Source: Cytidiella melzeri (taxonomy: Eukaryota; Basidiomycota; Agaricomycetes; Polyporales; Irpicaceae). Taken from it: DNA of 64,000 bases. Positions 11,267 through 22,487 of the stretch are shown here, one piece after another. The notes under the pieces were generated by a model, which worked only from the letters and a program-made list of their open reading frames with translations, was not told where the DNA came from and did not search any database. Position numbers and translations under genes: made by a program. Within the stretch, counting starts at the first letter, position 1. Each line of letters opens with the position of its first letter. The DNA lies in the NCBI GenBank assembly GCA_022592445.1, contig JABYQR010000040.1, positions 124,001 to 188,000 of the forward strand, given 5' to 3'.

Positions 11267-13141
11267 TTACAAAGCGCGAGGAAGCATTGTCATCTGGTGG
11301 TTTGGCCAAGTACTATTGTAGGCTTCCGGCGTGGTGGTCGTCGTTGAGGCTGTGGGTGCAGGAACTTGAAGGGCGGGATCTTGCCATCGCGGCGGCATCA
11401 ACGGTACGGCGCTCATCGACTGCGGGCGACTTTTTCTTCGTGCCCAGCTCTGACTAACGCGTTTGAAGCTGAATAGCGTCGAAGTCGGTGAAAACTCGTC
11501 CGCGAGCTCCTGCACCGCACTTGGAGAAGTTGCCTGCGTCGCCAGATGTGAGTATTCAGTGACTGAGTCGAGGGAATCGAAGGTTCCAGAGAGGCGGGCA
11601 AACTTGGTCGAAAACCGTGATGATGCCGAGGGTTCAGCTCCTTTCAGTATGAAAGGCCGTGGCGTTGTCGCAACAACGAATTTCCGATTTCGTTTACTTG
11701 TCCGTCGACATAGCCAGATCATGACAGCAAGGGCTGTGAGTAGCACAAAGCCGAGAACACCGACGACTGTGCCCCCGATCGTGTTGGCGTGGCTGCAAAA
11801 AAGTTGTGCACAGTGAGCGTCAGCGCAGCTGGATGAGTTGATCTGATTGATATGCTTACGCTGGGTTTGGAGGAGCACGATTACTACGGTAGAAACATGA
11901 GCACAATGGCAAGAAACAAACTCAGTCTGCATACATACCCGCTTGATTGATGGACTAGGGCGTGGTGAATATTCAAGGTAGTAGCAGCCCCTTCCTGGAG
12001 ATAAAGAGCCGGGTTATTTCTGACTGTGAGGACATGTATGCTCGGTTCCAGATCGTCGAGTGCAAACAGTAGCTGGGGGTCTTCCACAGACGAATTCGGT
12101 GTCGAGTTTGGATACATGATTTGCCGCTGCCCATCCACAGAGACCAGAAAGGGGGAGTTGCTTGGTCCTACTGCCCCATACAGCATGATTCCTGTTCCTA
12201 GGATTTTCTGAGCTTGAAAAGAAGCACTGTCGAAGTCTATAATCTTACCCTAGAAATACGAACATGGTGAGACGATGATACACGAGCGACCTGAATGAAC
12301 ATACATTGAACGTTATATTCATGGCCCCCAATGAGGAATACGTGGTCCTATTATCGCAAGAGTTAGCGTGTTGACTACAGATGTCAGCAAGAGAGACTAT
12401 GACTAACATTGACCCCGACGTATGAGTCCAAAGTGGTGATTTGGTGTTGTTCGAAGTGCTCCATTTACATCTTGGGTCCCCTGTGGTAATATTCGTCGCG
12501 CTACTGATCTCGTGCTGATACACAATCTAAAAAGATGCTAAGGGTGAATACACTAGACGTTCAAAGTACCGTGTATAGCAACCTACCCGATTAATGTCAA
12601 GCACAGGTCTGAAACTATCTTGGCTTATATTGACTATCTCTAGCTCGTGCGGACCCAGCTTGAGGCCCTGGCTGTTGAATAAGACCGAGTCGAAGTTCTG
12701 CGGATTGCCTTGTTGGAAACCTGGATAATCGGAAAGTTGATTGCCGTCTAAGAATATACGATAGGGACCCAGTCGTTCCCTGTAACCCCCATACACCCTT
12801 CAAGACGTCATGCAAATATTGAAACTGTTTCAACTTGTTGAAGCGTACCATACGTCTGGACATGATGTTCAGTAGTCGAAAGTGAGCAACTCTGCCACAG
12901 TCAACGCACCTGTGCCCACCCACGAGAAGTAGAGTCGACCTTCACCCTCAGAGGCATTTGTCGAGTGATACCCCTTGTTTTGATAATATCCCTGAAGGTT
13001 ATGAGACCAAAGCTCGGCTCTGAGAGACAGAACGCGTACCACTAGAGGATCCTTTCCCCCACCAGACCAGAGCATGCCTGGTACATATGAGATGAGAGGG
13101 CTGAGGTGTGATACTGTGATGTTTGTTGCGTTCATGTCCAT
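11267..13141 (-). CDS. Single-pass membrane protein with two lectin-like (galactose-binding-fold) modules
   Basis: A basidiomycete family usually annotated only as a transmembrane protein. The visible exons give an outer N-terminal module (SYVPGMLWSGGG, then QNKGYHSTNASEGEGRLYFSW, VYGGYRERLGPYRIFLDGNQ and LGPHELEIVNISQDSFRPVLDINRV). A second, similar module follows (VYGAVGPSNSPFLVSVDGQ, LEPSIHVLTVRN). One transmembrane helix comes next (GGTVVGVLGFVLLTALAVMIW), then a basic stop-transfer and a Ser/Thr/Pro-rich cytoplasmic tail ending in TMLPRAL. No signal peptide follows the Met at 13141, so the real start may lie in further 5' exons. An open stretch at 13223-13411 in the same direction is a candidate. 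The join between the exons near 12800-12910 does not fit a simple GT..AG phase and is uncertain. Function is unknown; surface recognition is a guess from architecture. Confidence 0.6.
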
Positions 13142-13994
13142 AAGAAAGAGAGAGGATTCGAGTGATCAACGGCTCCCTGCGATGTTCAAAGAGGCTGGAA
13201 CGATATACATCGCCGTCAAGAGTCAAGAGTAGACCGTGAATGGTGGGAGAGGTCGCATAGTTATGCCAGAACCCATCCCTACATCGGCACGATCATCATG
13301 CAAAGTGAAGTTGATGTGATTGGAATCTATCCGACGCTTTATTTGTCCACGGCATCGCTTTGTATGTAATGACCTGTCTGTGAGAGACGATGAGTGCGTT
13401 GCCATTGCCATATGCCTGCACTCCCCGGGTCAGTCCAACACTGCAAGTAGGAACGTCAGCCCTGCCGCCAACCACGCCCTTTCCGCCTGTACAACTTCCA
13501 ACTCGGTGGTCAGTCCAACGACATGCACAAGTTGCCAAGGAGCCTGACAGCGGACATCCGGAGCCGTCACTGTTACCGTGGAAACTCGACTGCTTTTGAG
13601 CCAGAGTTCCTACTATCCTGAGTTCCGTGCGAGCATGATGACCCTCCTCCGCGTTCGGGTCAAGCCAACATTAGGCTGCTAGTATCAAGCACAGCCTCAA
13701 AGTCTACTCACCTCGGAACGCCACGAAGCCGCTGGCATTTGATGCCTAAAAAGGCGTATCAGCGGGCGCGTTCGTCGCAAACAATATGTAGCTCGATGTT
13801 TAGAGAGAAATATTGAAGTTGTGTGGCAACATTAATTCGCGACAGAGGGTAGAGCAAGCTGGCTCGCGTTGCCAGCTCGACGCGTCGTACAGATCACGTG
13901 CAGCGTGTTTCTCCTTTTATATCCACGGCGCTTCGCCTCCACCTTCTTCCACACCCAGTACACACCTTGCTTGCCATTCGCTTTCATTACTACC
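13142..13994. other. Divergent region, possible 5' exons of the membrane-protein gene
   Basis: The left part (about 13142-13560) holds minus-strand open stretches that could be upstream exons of the lectin-like membrane protein, but I could not join them. The right part is the promoter of the cyclophilin gene, with a CACGTG box at 13895-13900 about 95 bases before its ATG and a pyrimidine-rich leader. Confidence 0.4.
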
Positions 13995-14913
13995 ATGGCA
14001 TCCTTTCTGCGCCGTTTCATGAGCTCTGCACCTCCGGCTGCTGCTGCTGCTCCTACAGGCCCTCCCGCTAGTGGTGCTTTGGCACGGTGAGTGTCCTCGA
14101 TTGTGTTTGCCAGCTGGATGCTCATGCACCGTAATGTAGTGCCAATGTCTTCGTGAGTAGCCCCTTACGATATTGCAAACAACCAAAGCTGACGCGTAGA
14201 TCGGATAGTTTGACATTGCTGCAGATCAGCAGCCATTGGGGCGAGTCGTGTTCAAGTTGTATGACGACGTTGTCCCCAAGACTGCACGCAACTTCCGCGA
14301 GCTCTGCACTGGCCAACATGGCTTCGGATATGCCGGGAGCTCCTTCCATCGCATCATTCCTGGTGTACGGTATACGCACATGTCAACCTCGTCATGTTGA
14401 CTCACGTGTTATCATATTCTAGTTCATGTGTCAGGGAGGCGACTTCACAAAACACAATGGTGCGCTAGTCTCGTTCACACCATGTTGCTGGCTGATTTCA
14501 TGTCCAGGTACTGGCGGAAAGTCTATTTACGGGCGTACATTTCCCGGTATGTTGTCATATACCTTGCAAGACCGTACAATGGCTCATCATTGCAATCTTA
14601 GATGAGAACTTTACTCTACGGCACACCAAGCCTGGTCTCCTGTCCATGGCGAATTCTGGGCCCAACACTAATGGTTCTCAGGTATGTCTATACCTCACAA
14701 CACTAGCTTTCCTTCAGTTGCTAACTAGGTGGCTGCCATGTACAGTTCTTCATTACCACTGCAGTCACAGAGTGGCTGGACGGCAAGCATACCGTTTTTG
14801 GGGAGATTGTTGAAGGCGTAAGTGTTGTGAAGCAAATCGAAGCGGCTGGCACACGCTCCGGAGATCCCAAGAAGCACATTGTGATTACTGCCTCTGGCGT
14901 AGTCGAGGAGTAA
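13995..14913 (+). CDS. Cyclophilin-type peptidyl-prolyl isomerase, probably mitochondrial
   Basis: Catalyses cis-trans isomerisation of Xaa-Pro bonds. The catalytic core is complete: [19 protein letters not shown] with the active-site Arg and Phe, [18 protein letters not shown], and [17 protein letters not shown] with the Trp needed for cyclosporin binding. The protein begins [19 protein letters not shown], an Arg/Ser/Ala-rich stretch like a mitochondrial presequence, so a Cpr3 or cyclophilin D role is likely. About seven exons are separated by introns of about 50-60 nt. A very short second exon encodes ANVF, and the next exon begins [12 protein letters not shown]. The stop is TAA at 14911-14913 after SGVVEE. 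Length of about 190 residues is normal for an organellar cyclophilin. The frame is intact. Confidence 0.93.
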
Positions 14914-15293
14914 TTATGGATCTGGGCCGCCATCGTCTCATTCTGTGTACCTCCATATAGCTAGCTAATGTTTGATCACATCTCCGAAACATTCCTGTGT
15001 TCTCTTCCGAGTCGCAATTGCCACACACGAGTCAAATGGCCCCAAAATCTTACGTGCGACGCCGTGACTAAGCCACGGCACGTGATACGGCGCTTGATTA
15101 TTGTGGCACTGTCGGGTCGTCGCACGTACAGCTGCGCAGTGCGCACAGCAGTGGTGGTGAGGGAATTAACATACTCTTCCTTCTCGTCCACCACCGCAAG
15201 CTCTCTTATACCTTTTCTGCGCCATTTGTCACCCAAGCCGGTCTTGAATGTGTACGTGTCTTGTGCAAGTGCTTTTGGCGGGCTGCGCTGAAG
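14914..15293. other. Intergenic spacer, cyclophilin to small membrane protein
   Basis: Holds the cyclophilin 3' UTR and the promoter of the next gene. A CACGTG box is at 15079-15084, followed by a CT-rich leader before the ATG at 15294. No gene was recognised. Confidence 0.5.
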
Positions 15294-15940
15294 ATGCTCT
15301 GGATTGTAGTTGCCGCCGTGAAGTCATCATGGTTTTTGGCCGCCCTATCTGCAGCCTCGCTTCTTCCCGTGGCTCAGGCTAGCTGTTTTTTCGACGAGTG
15401 AGTCCGTGGGTCTGCTAGTTGTATTTTTCGGCTAACAGCGGATGCTCAGCTTTGGCGATGAACATTGCTCACTCGACAACACCACTCGAACGATTATAGC
15501 CATTGTCATTGGTAGCTACTCCGTTCATCATGTCATCAACCAATTCTGACGTGCAACTATCCTGAAAGTCATAGTTGCATTGATCATCATCGCTTCCGCA
15601 CTTTCCTACCGGCGTCGACGAATGCGTAACACTACCTTCGTCGCCACCCTACCCATGAACAGCCAGAATGTATCGTATGGTCCAAGCTATGGCCAGGGAC
15701 ATTATCCCTCAGGGTATGATGTGCACAGTGGTTACTATCCCAATGGCCCGCAATATCCACCTTCCGCATATGCTGGAAATGTTCATCTGAGCAGTCCTTA
15801 CGGATCTGTGAGTGGTAATTCCATCGTCAGACGTTGTCTTGCTAACCGTCTTTCAGGCTGAGAACCCAGCACCGCCAGCTTATTACGCGCCTCCAGCAGG
15901 GCCTCCGCCACCGCCTGTACCTACAAAGCCTGATGCCTAA
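15294..15940 (+). CDS. Small single-pass membrane protein with Tyr/Pro-rich PPxY tail
   Basis: The product starts with a signal peptide (MLWIVVAAVKSSWFLAALSA). A short Cys-containing lumenal segment follows (SCFFDDFGDEHCSLDN), then a transmembrane helix (TIIAIVIVALIIIASALSY) and an arginine cluster RRRRMR that fixes the tail in the cytosol. The tail is rich in Gly, Tyr and Pro and ends NPAPPAYYAPPAGPPPPP..KPDA. It contains a PPAY motif, a ligand for WW domains of Rsp5/Nedd4 ubiquitin ligases. Four exons join at good sites: donor after FFD at 15397, intron after IVI at about 15510, and one before AENPAPP. About 160 residues. Layout and PY motif recall yeast Rcr1/Rcr2, which control wall chitin and receptor sorting, but sequence identity is too weak to assign orthology. 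Confidence 0.7.
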
Positions 15941-16235
15941 GGTACGAAGGTCCTTGAGGCGGTTACTCTGCTTGACACGCGGAGACTTGCCCTGCCATAC
16001 TAGTCTTATACTTCCATCTTTCCCGCTGTAGTCCTGCTTCTAGCCCAGTTTTTGTTATGGAACAACGTTGCCATATACATTGTATCTCTACATCCTGTTT
16101 ACCTGCAATTACATATCCTGCATCGTGGCCCAATACCCAGTAGCGAGCGCTTGTTGATCTCAGCGTGGCTTTTCCTCCGACCGTCATCTCTGTCGCTGTG
16201 CTGACTATTCCTCACTCTCTTGCTCTCTTTTCTTG

Positions 16236-19200
16236 ATGCCTAGCATATTCTCTCGTTCTCGTCTCAATTCAACGCCAAAGAGATCCACCTCTGAGCCCCC
16301 GTCTGACGAGTTTGGCCGCGTAGACAGCAGGGGGTCTGTCAACGCCGCCCTCGCCTCTTCACTACCGACCAAGAAGGACAAGAAGTCGAAGGGCAAGTCC
16401 AAGGGAAATGGTGCAACTCATGAACCTGAACCTCAAGAACCCGCTGTACCTGACGGTAGCTTCCTCCAACTCAATCTCGACCCCCTCTACCACCGGTACG
16501 AGCCAGGCGAAGAGCCGGCTCAGGAGAGAAGACAACTGCACGACTATGGCTATATGTCCTATCAGCGGCACATCGTGCTTGGTCCAGAGGAGGTCGCAAG
16601 ACTTGTGGACGTTGTAGGGAACGAGCTAGGCACGCGTGGGCTCACTACTCCGTTCATATTCTCAAGTCTCGCACTCGATGTTTCCGCGAATGCGGTCAAG
16701 CGTTTGATCAACGCGTTCTTGGACACATGTCGCGGTGGGAGACCTACAGAGGCGGTAGAGAGGCAATGGAGGGAGGAAGTCCAGTTTGCAGGACCGCAAG
16801 AGCTTGGTATGTTCCTTCGCTGGGGTCTTGGCCGCGTCGTCAGAATCGTTGGCGGCCAAGAAGTACGCGGGCTACTGTCCTACGAGGCGTACGTAGACTG
16901 GGCCGAATCTGAAGCTGGTGCGTTCTCATCCATCATCATGCCGCGCGAGAACTAAGGCATACTTGGCGTGGATAGCATGCAACTATCCCCCAATGCATTT
17001 TGACATGTTCGTTGCAGAGCTCGACCCGATCATCCGCTCTATATTAGTCGGCTTGCTCACTCTCCTGTCCAAGTTCACTGCACACTCATCTTCGTCTGGT
17101 CACACGCCCCCAACGCTCTCCCCGCTGTTTGGCCCACTCTTCTTCGGCCTTGGCCCTTCCACCCTTGCATTTCACAATGTATATCTCCATTATCTCCGTG
17201 CAGTCACTGCTACAGAACACATCACACTTTCATTTATTCGTTGGCAAGATGCCCCCGGCGTTGAAGGATCTGGGTCCGCCGCGCTCGGTGTACCTACTCG
17301 CTTGAAGACCTGGATTCAGGGCTATCCCGCCATGCTTCCCGCCTTGCACCACCACGATCGACCGCAACCAAGACGAGGCGCACGAACGACGCGCGTTATC
17401 AGTGTGCGCAGGAACGTTCGCATGTACAGCCCTGATCTCGTTAAGACAGCGGCTAGCTGGGGAGTGCGTCCACGTGGTGTCCTGGCCTCGTCCAGCTCTG
17501 AACGTTCCTTTGCGTCGTCCAAGGAATGGGAACGTATATCTCCACCGACCTTGAAACTTGCACCGCGATATTCTGATGCATATAGGAAGAGAATGGACCT
17601 TCCTGCAAACTTTCACCCTGAGACTGGCGCTGGCTCGTCCGCCTCTACCATTAGTGCCCCCTCCCTTTCATCTTCTATTTCTGCTTCATCGACCGGGTCG
17701 TCTCTATTTGACGACAAAGAGCTGGGTGTCTTGGGTGGTGCCCGGACACCTGAAGACAGGTTCCGGAGCTTGACCGACCTCAGGTGGGGCGAGTTTGAGG
17801 CGATGGGGTTTGGAGATCATGTAGCTAACAACAAAAAGTTGCAATTCGACCTGACAGAAGGCGCAAGGGCCGTGAGTCTTTAGCTTGAATTGTCTCTTGT
17901 AGGCTGCAACACTGATGGACGTGCGCCTTAAAATAGGCTCGCGCAGCAAAGCGAGCGACTCTTTCGTGGCAGGACTTCTCTTCCGCAGGATTTTCTCGTA
18001 ACGATGCCCCATTGAGCGCAACGTTGCAGTTCAGCCAACCTGTATCCAATACCATAAGCACGTGGCCTACGCAGTCGGCAGAGATTCATCGTAAGCTGAA
18101 GAAGACACAAAAGGCATTGCCACCCTTTGGATGGGATACAGAGCCTGTGCTAGGGTCCGAAGAGGTTATTGAAGAAGCGTTCTTGGATGTTTTCTGCGAT
18201 ATGATCTATGGTGGTGGCTGGCTGGATGTAGAGAGGTATGAGGAGGTGGATAGGGACTGCAACTGGGCTCTAGTGCGTTCCACGTTTATTTCACTACTCT
18301 CTACCTCCTCATAACTCTCTGCAGGTTGAATTCAAGTCTTTGCCTGTCACGAAAATGCATTCCACGTCAGGCATGACCGATCCAAGAACTGCAGCAACGC
18401 TCATACTTTTTGAAGAATTTGTCCCATTGGAATACAGACAGCAGCTGCAAGCTAACGGTGCAAGTCGACCGCGCCTCCCATCACTTTTTGGCACGTCATC
18501 TAAACGACAGTGGAAGCCGGCTCAGACGTTAAATGGCCGACCCTATGTCGTTGGATACGTACCACATAGCCCATCATATAGAGAAGCTGAATTCGAAGGT
18601 CTTCTACGCTCTAACGACAGCGGGACGAAGATGCTGTCTCTGAAAACTGCTGACAAGTTACCGCCCGTATCGGTGAAGAGTCCATCAGTTGGGTCGCCAT
18701 TATCGACGGTCACTTCCTCCCCGTTCCACACGCAAGAGAAGCCAAGTCCATTCCTGACCCCTTCTGCCGCACTTGAGGTGCCCGTGCAACGCACTAGTAG
18801 CAGTAGCAGCGACAACCATGACTCTACACCTCTATCTACACCGAACCCCAACCGAAGATCGGGCCGTTTTCGCATCCCCGGAACACCAGTAGGGAACCGC
18901 ACGGCGGGACTCCCACCGGCTGAATACGAAAATGTGGATTTTGAAGCGAGGCTGGCCAGTTTCGACGATGACGAACCAGTCAATACTTCAGGCGCGAAGC
19001 ACAGGAGACAACGCTCGAGGGACGATGCTTGGGTGGACATTCTTGTGGCTAATAGCAGTCGACGCATGAATAGCCAAGATGCGATTCTACGAAACGGCCT
19101 CAAACCAGGTCGATCTGACCCTGAGCTGGCTAGTCAGGAGGTTTCTGAGGTTCTTGCAGCTGTCATGTCGCATCCGTTCTCAGACGACGAGGATGACGTT

Positions 19201-20061
19201 TCCGAAATTGTGGCCGTTACTGAGGACGGAGCTAGCCATGTTAGCACATTCAAAGAGGCCCGCGCGGAGCCGGACGTGTCTACGATTCCCGGTCGAGACA
19301 GCAGCCTGTACCCGGACGATGAGGAAGAGGAAGAGCCTGTCTTCAAGCCAGCGCAAAAACGCTTAGGTTACTTTGACCTGCATCCGGAACGCCGGTCGTC
19401 GAAACCTGACGGAGATGCGTCTACATCGAGGGTTTTGCAAGTTTCCTCGGAACTAGAAAGACCTTCAATGGATAGCACTGTTGAATCAGCTTATTCGGAG
19501 CCTGAAGATGCCTACGATGCCTTCGTTCCTTCGAGTTCGCAGCACACGCTTGTCCCTCCGAAGGTAGTTGTGGAGAGCATGCCTCGTTCTGGCTCTCCCT
19601 TGCGTAACGGCCACGGCAACGGTCACGCTCTTCCAGGCGTCGCTGTCTCCCCTCCACCCGAAGAACCCATTCGCACTGCAGCCCCTCAGCCCATCCAGAG
19701 CAAAACTTCAAGTCTCATTGAATTGTACCGCGAACGGGAGCGCAACAGCACATCCCCTGCTCCACTTTCGAAATTGCCTGTGCGGACTGGCTCACTTCCA
19801 TCAGGCCCGCTTGGCGCTCGGCCTATGCCAACAACCCCTGCCGGTGCACGACCGATGCCCCCTGCGGCATCTATGCCTACCGTGAGCCTTCCAGCGCAAG
19901 CACCATCACTATCTGCTGCGCCAGTCGATATAGACGGCTCTCTGCCTGAGCCCATACCCCCTCTCGCACATGCCAACAGCGGGCTGGCGACACCGCCTCG
20001 CTACATCCACGGAGCACCGCTACATAACGTGTTAGAAGAGGAGGAAGAGGAGGTGGAGTAG
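16236..20061 (+). CDS. MSB1: Msb1/Mug8-domain morphogenesis protein
   Basis: Fungal Msb1 proteins act at sites of polarised growth with Cdc42, Rho1 and formins. The ATG at 16236 gives MPSIFSRSRLNSTPKRS. The Msb1/Mug8 domain, a RhoGAP-like fold, spans roughly residues 80-500. It includes HDYGYMSYQRHIVLGPEEV, NYPPMHFDMFVAELDPIIRS and ERISPPTLKLAPRYSDAYRK. The first intron is best read from the donor GTGCGT at 16918 to the TAG before CATGCAAC, which joins ESEA to ACNYPPMHF. Later introns lie near 17880-17940 and 18270-18325. The last exon from about 18325 encodes a long Ser/Pro/acidic low-complexity tail ending in EEEEEEVE, probably disordered and phosphorylated. About 1,200 residues, with an intact frame. 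No catalytic Arg finger of true GAPs is evident. Confidence 0.85.
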
Positions 20062-20527
20062 GCAATACAACAAGATATTTCACATAATCCTCTCCGTTTC
20101 ACTCCACCCATCTATCGCCTTTAATATGCGTTGATTGCTTCTCGTCGAACTCTCCGTTGAACCATTCCCACCTGGATTTTATTCATGTTCTCTCACACGA
20201 CACGGAAGGCTTGCTCTATGAGCGTTCTCCTCGGTTGCCTTCACTCCCTAACTCCCTCATCATCTTTCCTCTCTCCTCCTCTCCCTGCTTACTTCAACTA
20301 CAAACAACGGATACCAGGGTACCGGCCCTAGCTTCCCGGGATTTTTAGCATATACATAACTTACATATTCATTCCTTTGGTCTCATGTTTTTTTCATTGA
20401 CATGTTGTCGTATCACTAACGCAAGCGTTATAAGCACTTCATCCAATAGTGTCGTCAGTGCCTGGTAGCAACCTGATATCCGTGCAAGAGCGGGACATCC
20501 AGATATATCTAGCTGAACAGCATGAGT
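20062..20527. other. Convergent 3' region between MSB1 and the Rrt8-like gene
   Basis: Two genes end towards each other here. The stretch is pyrimidine-rich on the plus strand with AT-rich patches, consistent with two 3' UTRs. No coding or structural feature was recognised. Confidence 0.5.
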
Positions 20528-21833
20528 TTACATCGTCTTGTGGGTTTTCATCTCCGAGACGTAATGTTGACGCTTTTCCAGGTCTATGCCGCCATATCGT
20601 GAGTACATGTCCAAGGCTGTACCTACGCCGTGATTAAAGCTTACCGTGTGCCCACATTGCTGCGCCTATCTGATTTGAGATGGTAAACACAAACCCGATC
20701 AGAGGCAGGCCTTCCAATAACGCTGCTGTGAAACCGAACGCTATCGGGGATTACAGGTGAGCGACAGTATCAGGCAAAGGAAGTTTGGCTTACCGCGGTA
20801 GTCCCATTTGCGTTCCTCGATGAAGGTGGCAACCTGTTCTTCTGACATCCCCTTGGACTTGAAATACTGTCAAACTTGTCAGGAGCTATCCGGGAGCAAG
20901 TCGAATGAAGAGTTCCACCCACCGGCTTGTGTAGATAACTAGCAGTGCCGAGACCTCGCATCCACGCTGAGATGATGATACCTACGGCGGGGACGAGGTG
21001 TAGTGGTGTGAGCATCACTAAGTTACCAACATTCGTTAGCGTATTTCTGGATTGTTTCTTTTGAAATAACATGCAGACTTTTGACTGCTATGCGCCCGAT
21101 AGGGTGGCTGACAACCTGCCTCAGCGCGGACCTTTTGCCATGTCGGGGCGGGTTGTCCCATTCCTCGACGTATGGCTTCCAGAACTCTGGGCCTTTGCCG
21201 CGGGAGACGATGGTTTGCTCGTACGCTCGGCTACGGGCTATGCGGATATTCTTGGAGAGGAAAAAGTAGAGGATGCTACTTGCTTGAGTTGAGAGAAATA
21301 CCAGTGTTGCGTCTGCGAGACATTCAAGTGGTTGAAGGACTACAAGAGTGACCGCAGCTTACAGGTAGGGAGGTCAAATGGCATACGGATGCCAAACACT
21401 GTGTCTCGCGATAGGCCTGACACTGAAGGAGACCTTGACAAGAAAACAAGACGTCAGCACCATACACGCGTACTAGCCGATCTGATAGGGGTGTACTTGA
21501 CGAGGAACAGCTCAACAAATACACGCTGAATCTTGAAAGTGGCGACAGACTATGCACCAGCTCAGCGTCCGTAATCTTCGCGAGCGGGCTCTGACTCACC
21601 CAAACGAGGGCAACCGATGCTCCCCGTACTGTGCCATGCTTGAGCTTTTGCCACGCGGGTACCCTCAGGGACTTGTCGGTAATGAGACGATACGCGCCTA
21701 CGACTGCGTAGGAGGGCGGAAATTGGAGTCGGGAGGTCGACGCTCTCAAGTTTGCGGGAATATTCTCAACATACGGTGAACTGAGCTCTTTCCCAAAGTC
21801 TCCCGGAACGGTTGGGATGTCTGCGGACATCAT
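20528..21833 (-). CDS. Rrt8/Lds-like EI24-domain membrane protein (outer spore wall family)
   Basis: The start is the first of two ATGs (MMSADIPTVPGDFG) at 21833; the codons upstream lack an ATG. Exons give SYAVVGAYRLITDKSLRVPAWQKLKHGTVRG, then TFKIQRVFVELFLVK, SPSVSGLSRDTVFGIRMPFD, then a membrane segment and KNIRIARSRAYEQTIVSRG. The C-terminal half carries the EI24-like core: HLVPAVGIIISAWMRGLGTA, a glutamate-rich cytosolic hairpin, LEGLPLIGFVFTISNQIGAA and MWAHDLEKRQ. A final intron (GTAAGC..ATAG) completes the Asp of HDLEK, and the stop is at 20528-20530. In budding yeast the related Rrt8, Lds1 and Lds2 sit on lipid droplets and contribute to the outer spore wall. A role in spore or hyphal wall lipid delivery here is inference. 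About 330-360 residues. Confidence 0.65.
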
Positions 21834-22487
21834 ACTGAAATGCGGACTCCGTAGTCGCACAACCAGGTTGTTTGCTAGCTCAAGTGCAGCATGAGTTTAG
21901 CTGCTTGACTTGCACACAATAGACAAGCACTGCAATACCTGGGCTGTGGTTGACAGTGAGCAACTTGAAAGTGCGAGTTCAAAGGGGGAACAGTATAGCG
22001 GCTGACGTCACGGTCAGTTATATCTCAGCGCTAGAGATAACAACGATATTACTAGTGGATGTAACAGATTGAGTTATCGGCCGAATACTTGCTTAAGACT
22101 GAGGTAAGTAATTTTTATTTAAATGCTACAACAAGGACAATGCAGCGTGTCCTCCTCGCATCTCTCCCAATAACATGTCGACAATGCGAGAAACAACAGA
22201 GTGAGGACGCCTGTCTCGGTAGAGGTGAAAATGCGGATGCGAGCCGCCCTGATTGCCAAAGACGTTAATCCCGACCTCTTAGCCTCATTCGAGACTTGAA
22301 AATATTCTCTATCAACACAACCTTGCCTCAGGCCCTCATCCAACCCCTTCAATCTCGTCCTCGAGCCACCACAGCCTTCGTAGTATCAGTGCAGAGCACT
22401 TGTCTTGCGCAGCCTAGGTGGTGCTCAACGTGCGTGGTCACCTCCTCTCACGGTACTCATAACTGACACCACACAGTTTGACAAGCG
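21834..22487. other. Divergent promoter region
   Basis: About 650 bases between the Rrt8-like gene (-) and the intronless gene (+). AT-rich in the middle (about 22040-22140) with a short low-GC run near 22110. No coding sequence recognised. Confidence 0.5.

Noticed and set aside
16233..16235. Start of MSB1 one codon earlier
   Set aside because: That codon is TTG. The first ATG is 16236, and it gives the usual MPSIFSR start.
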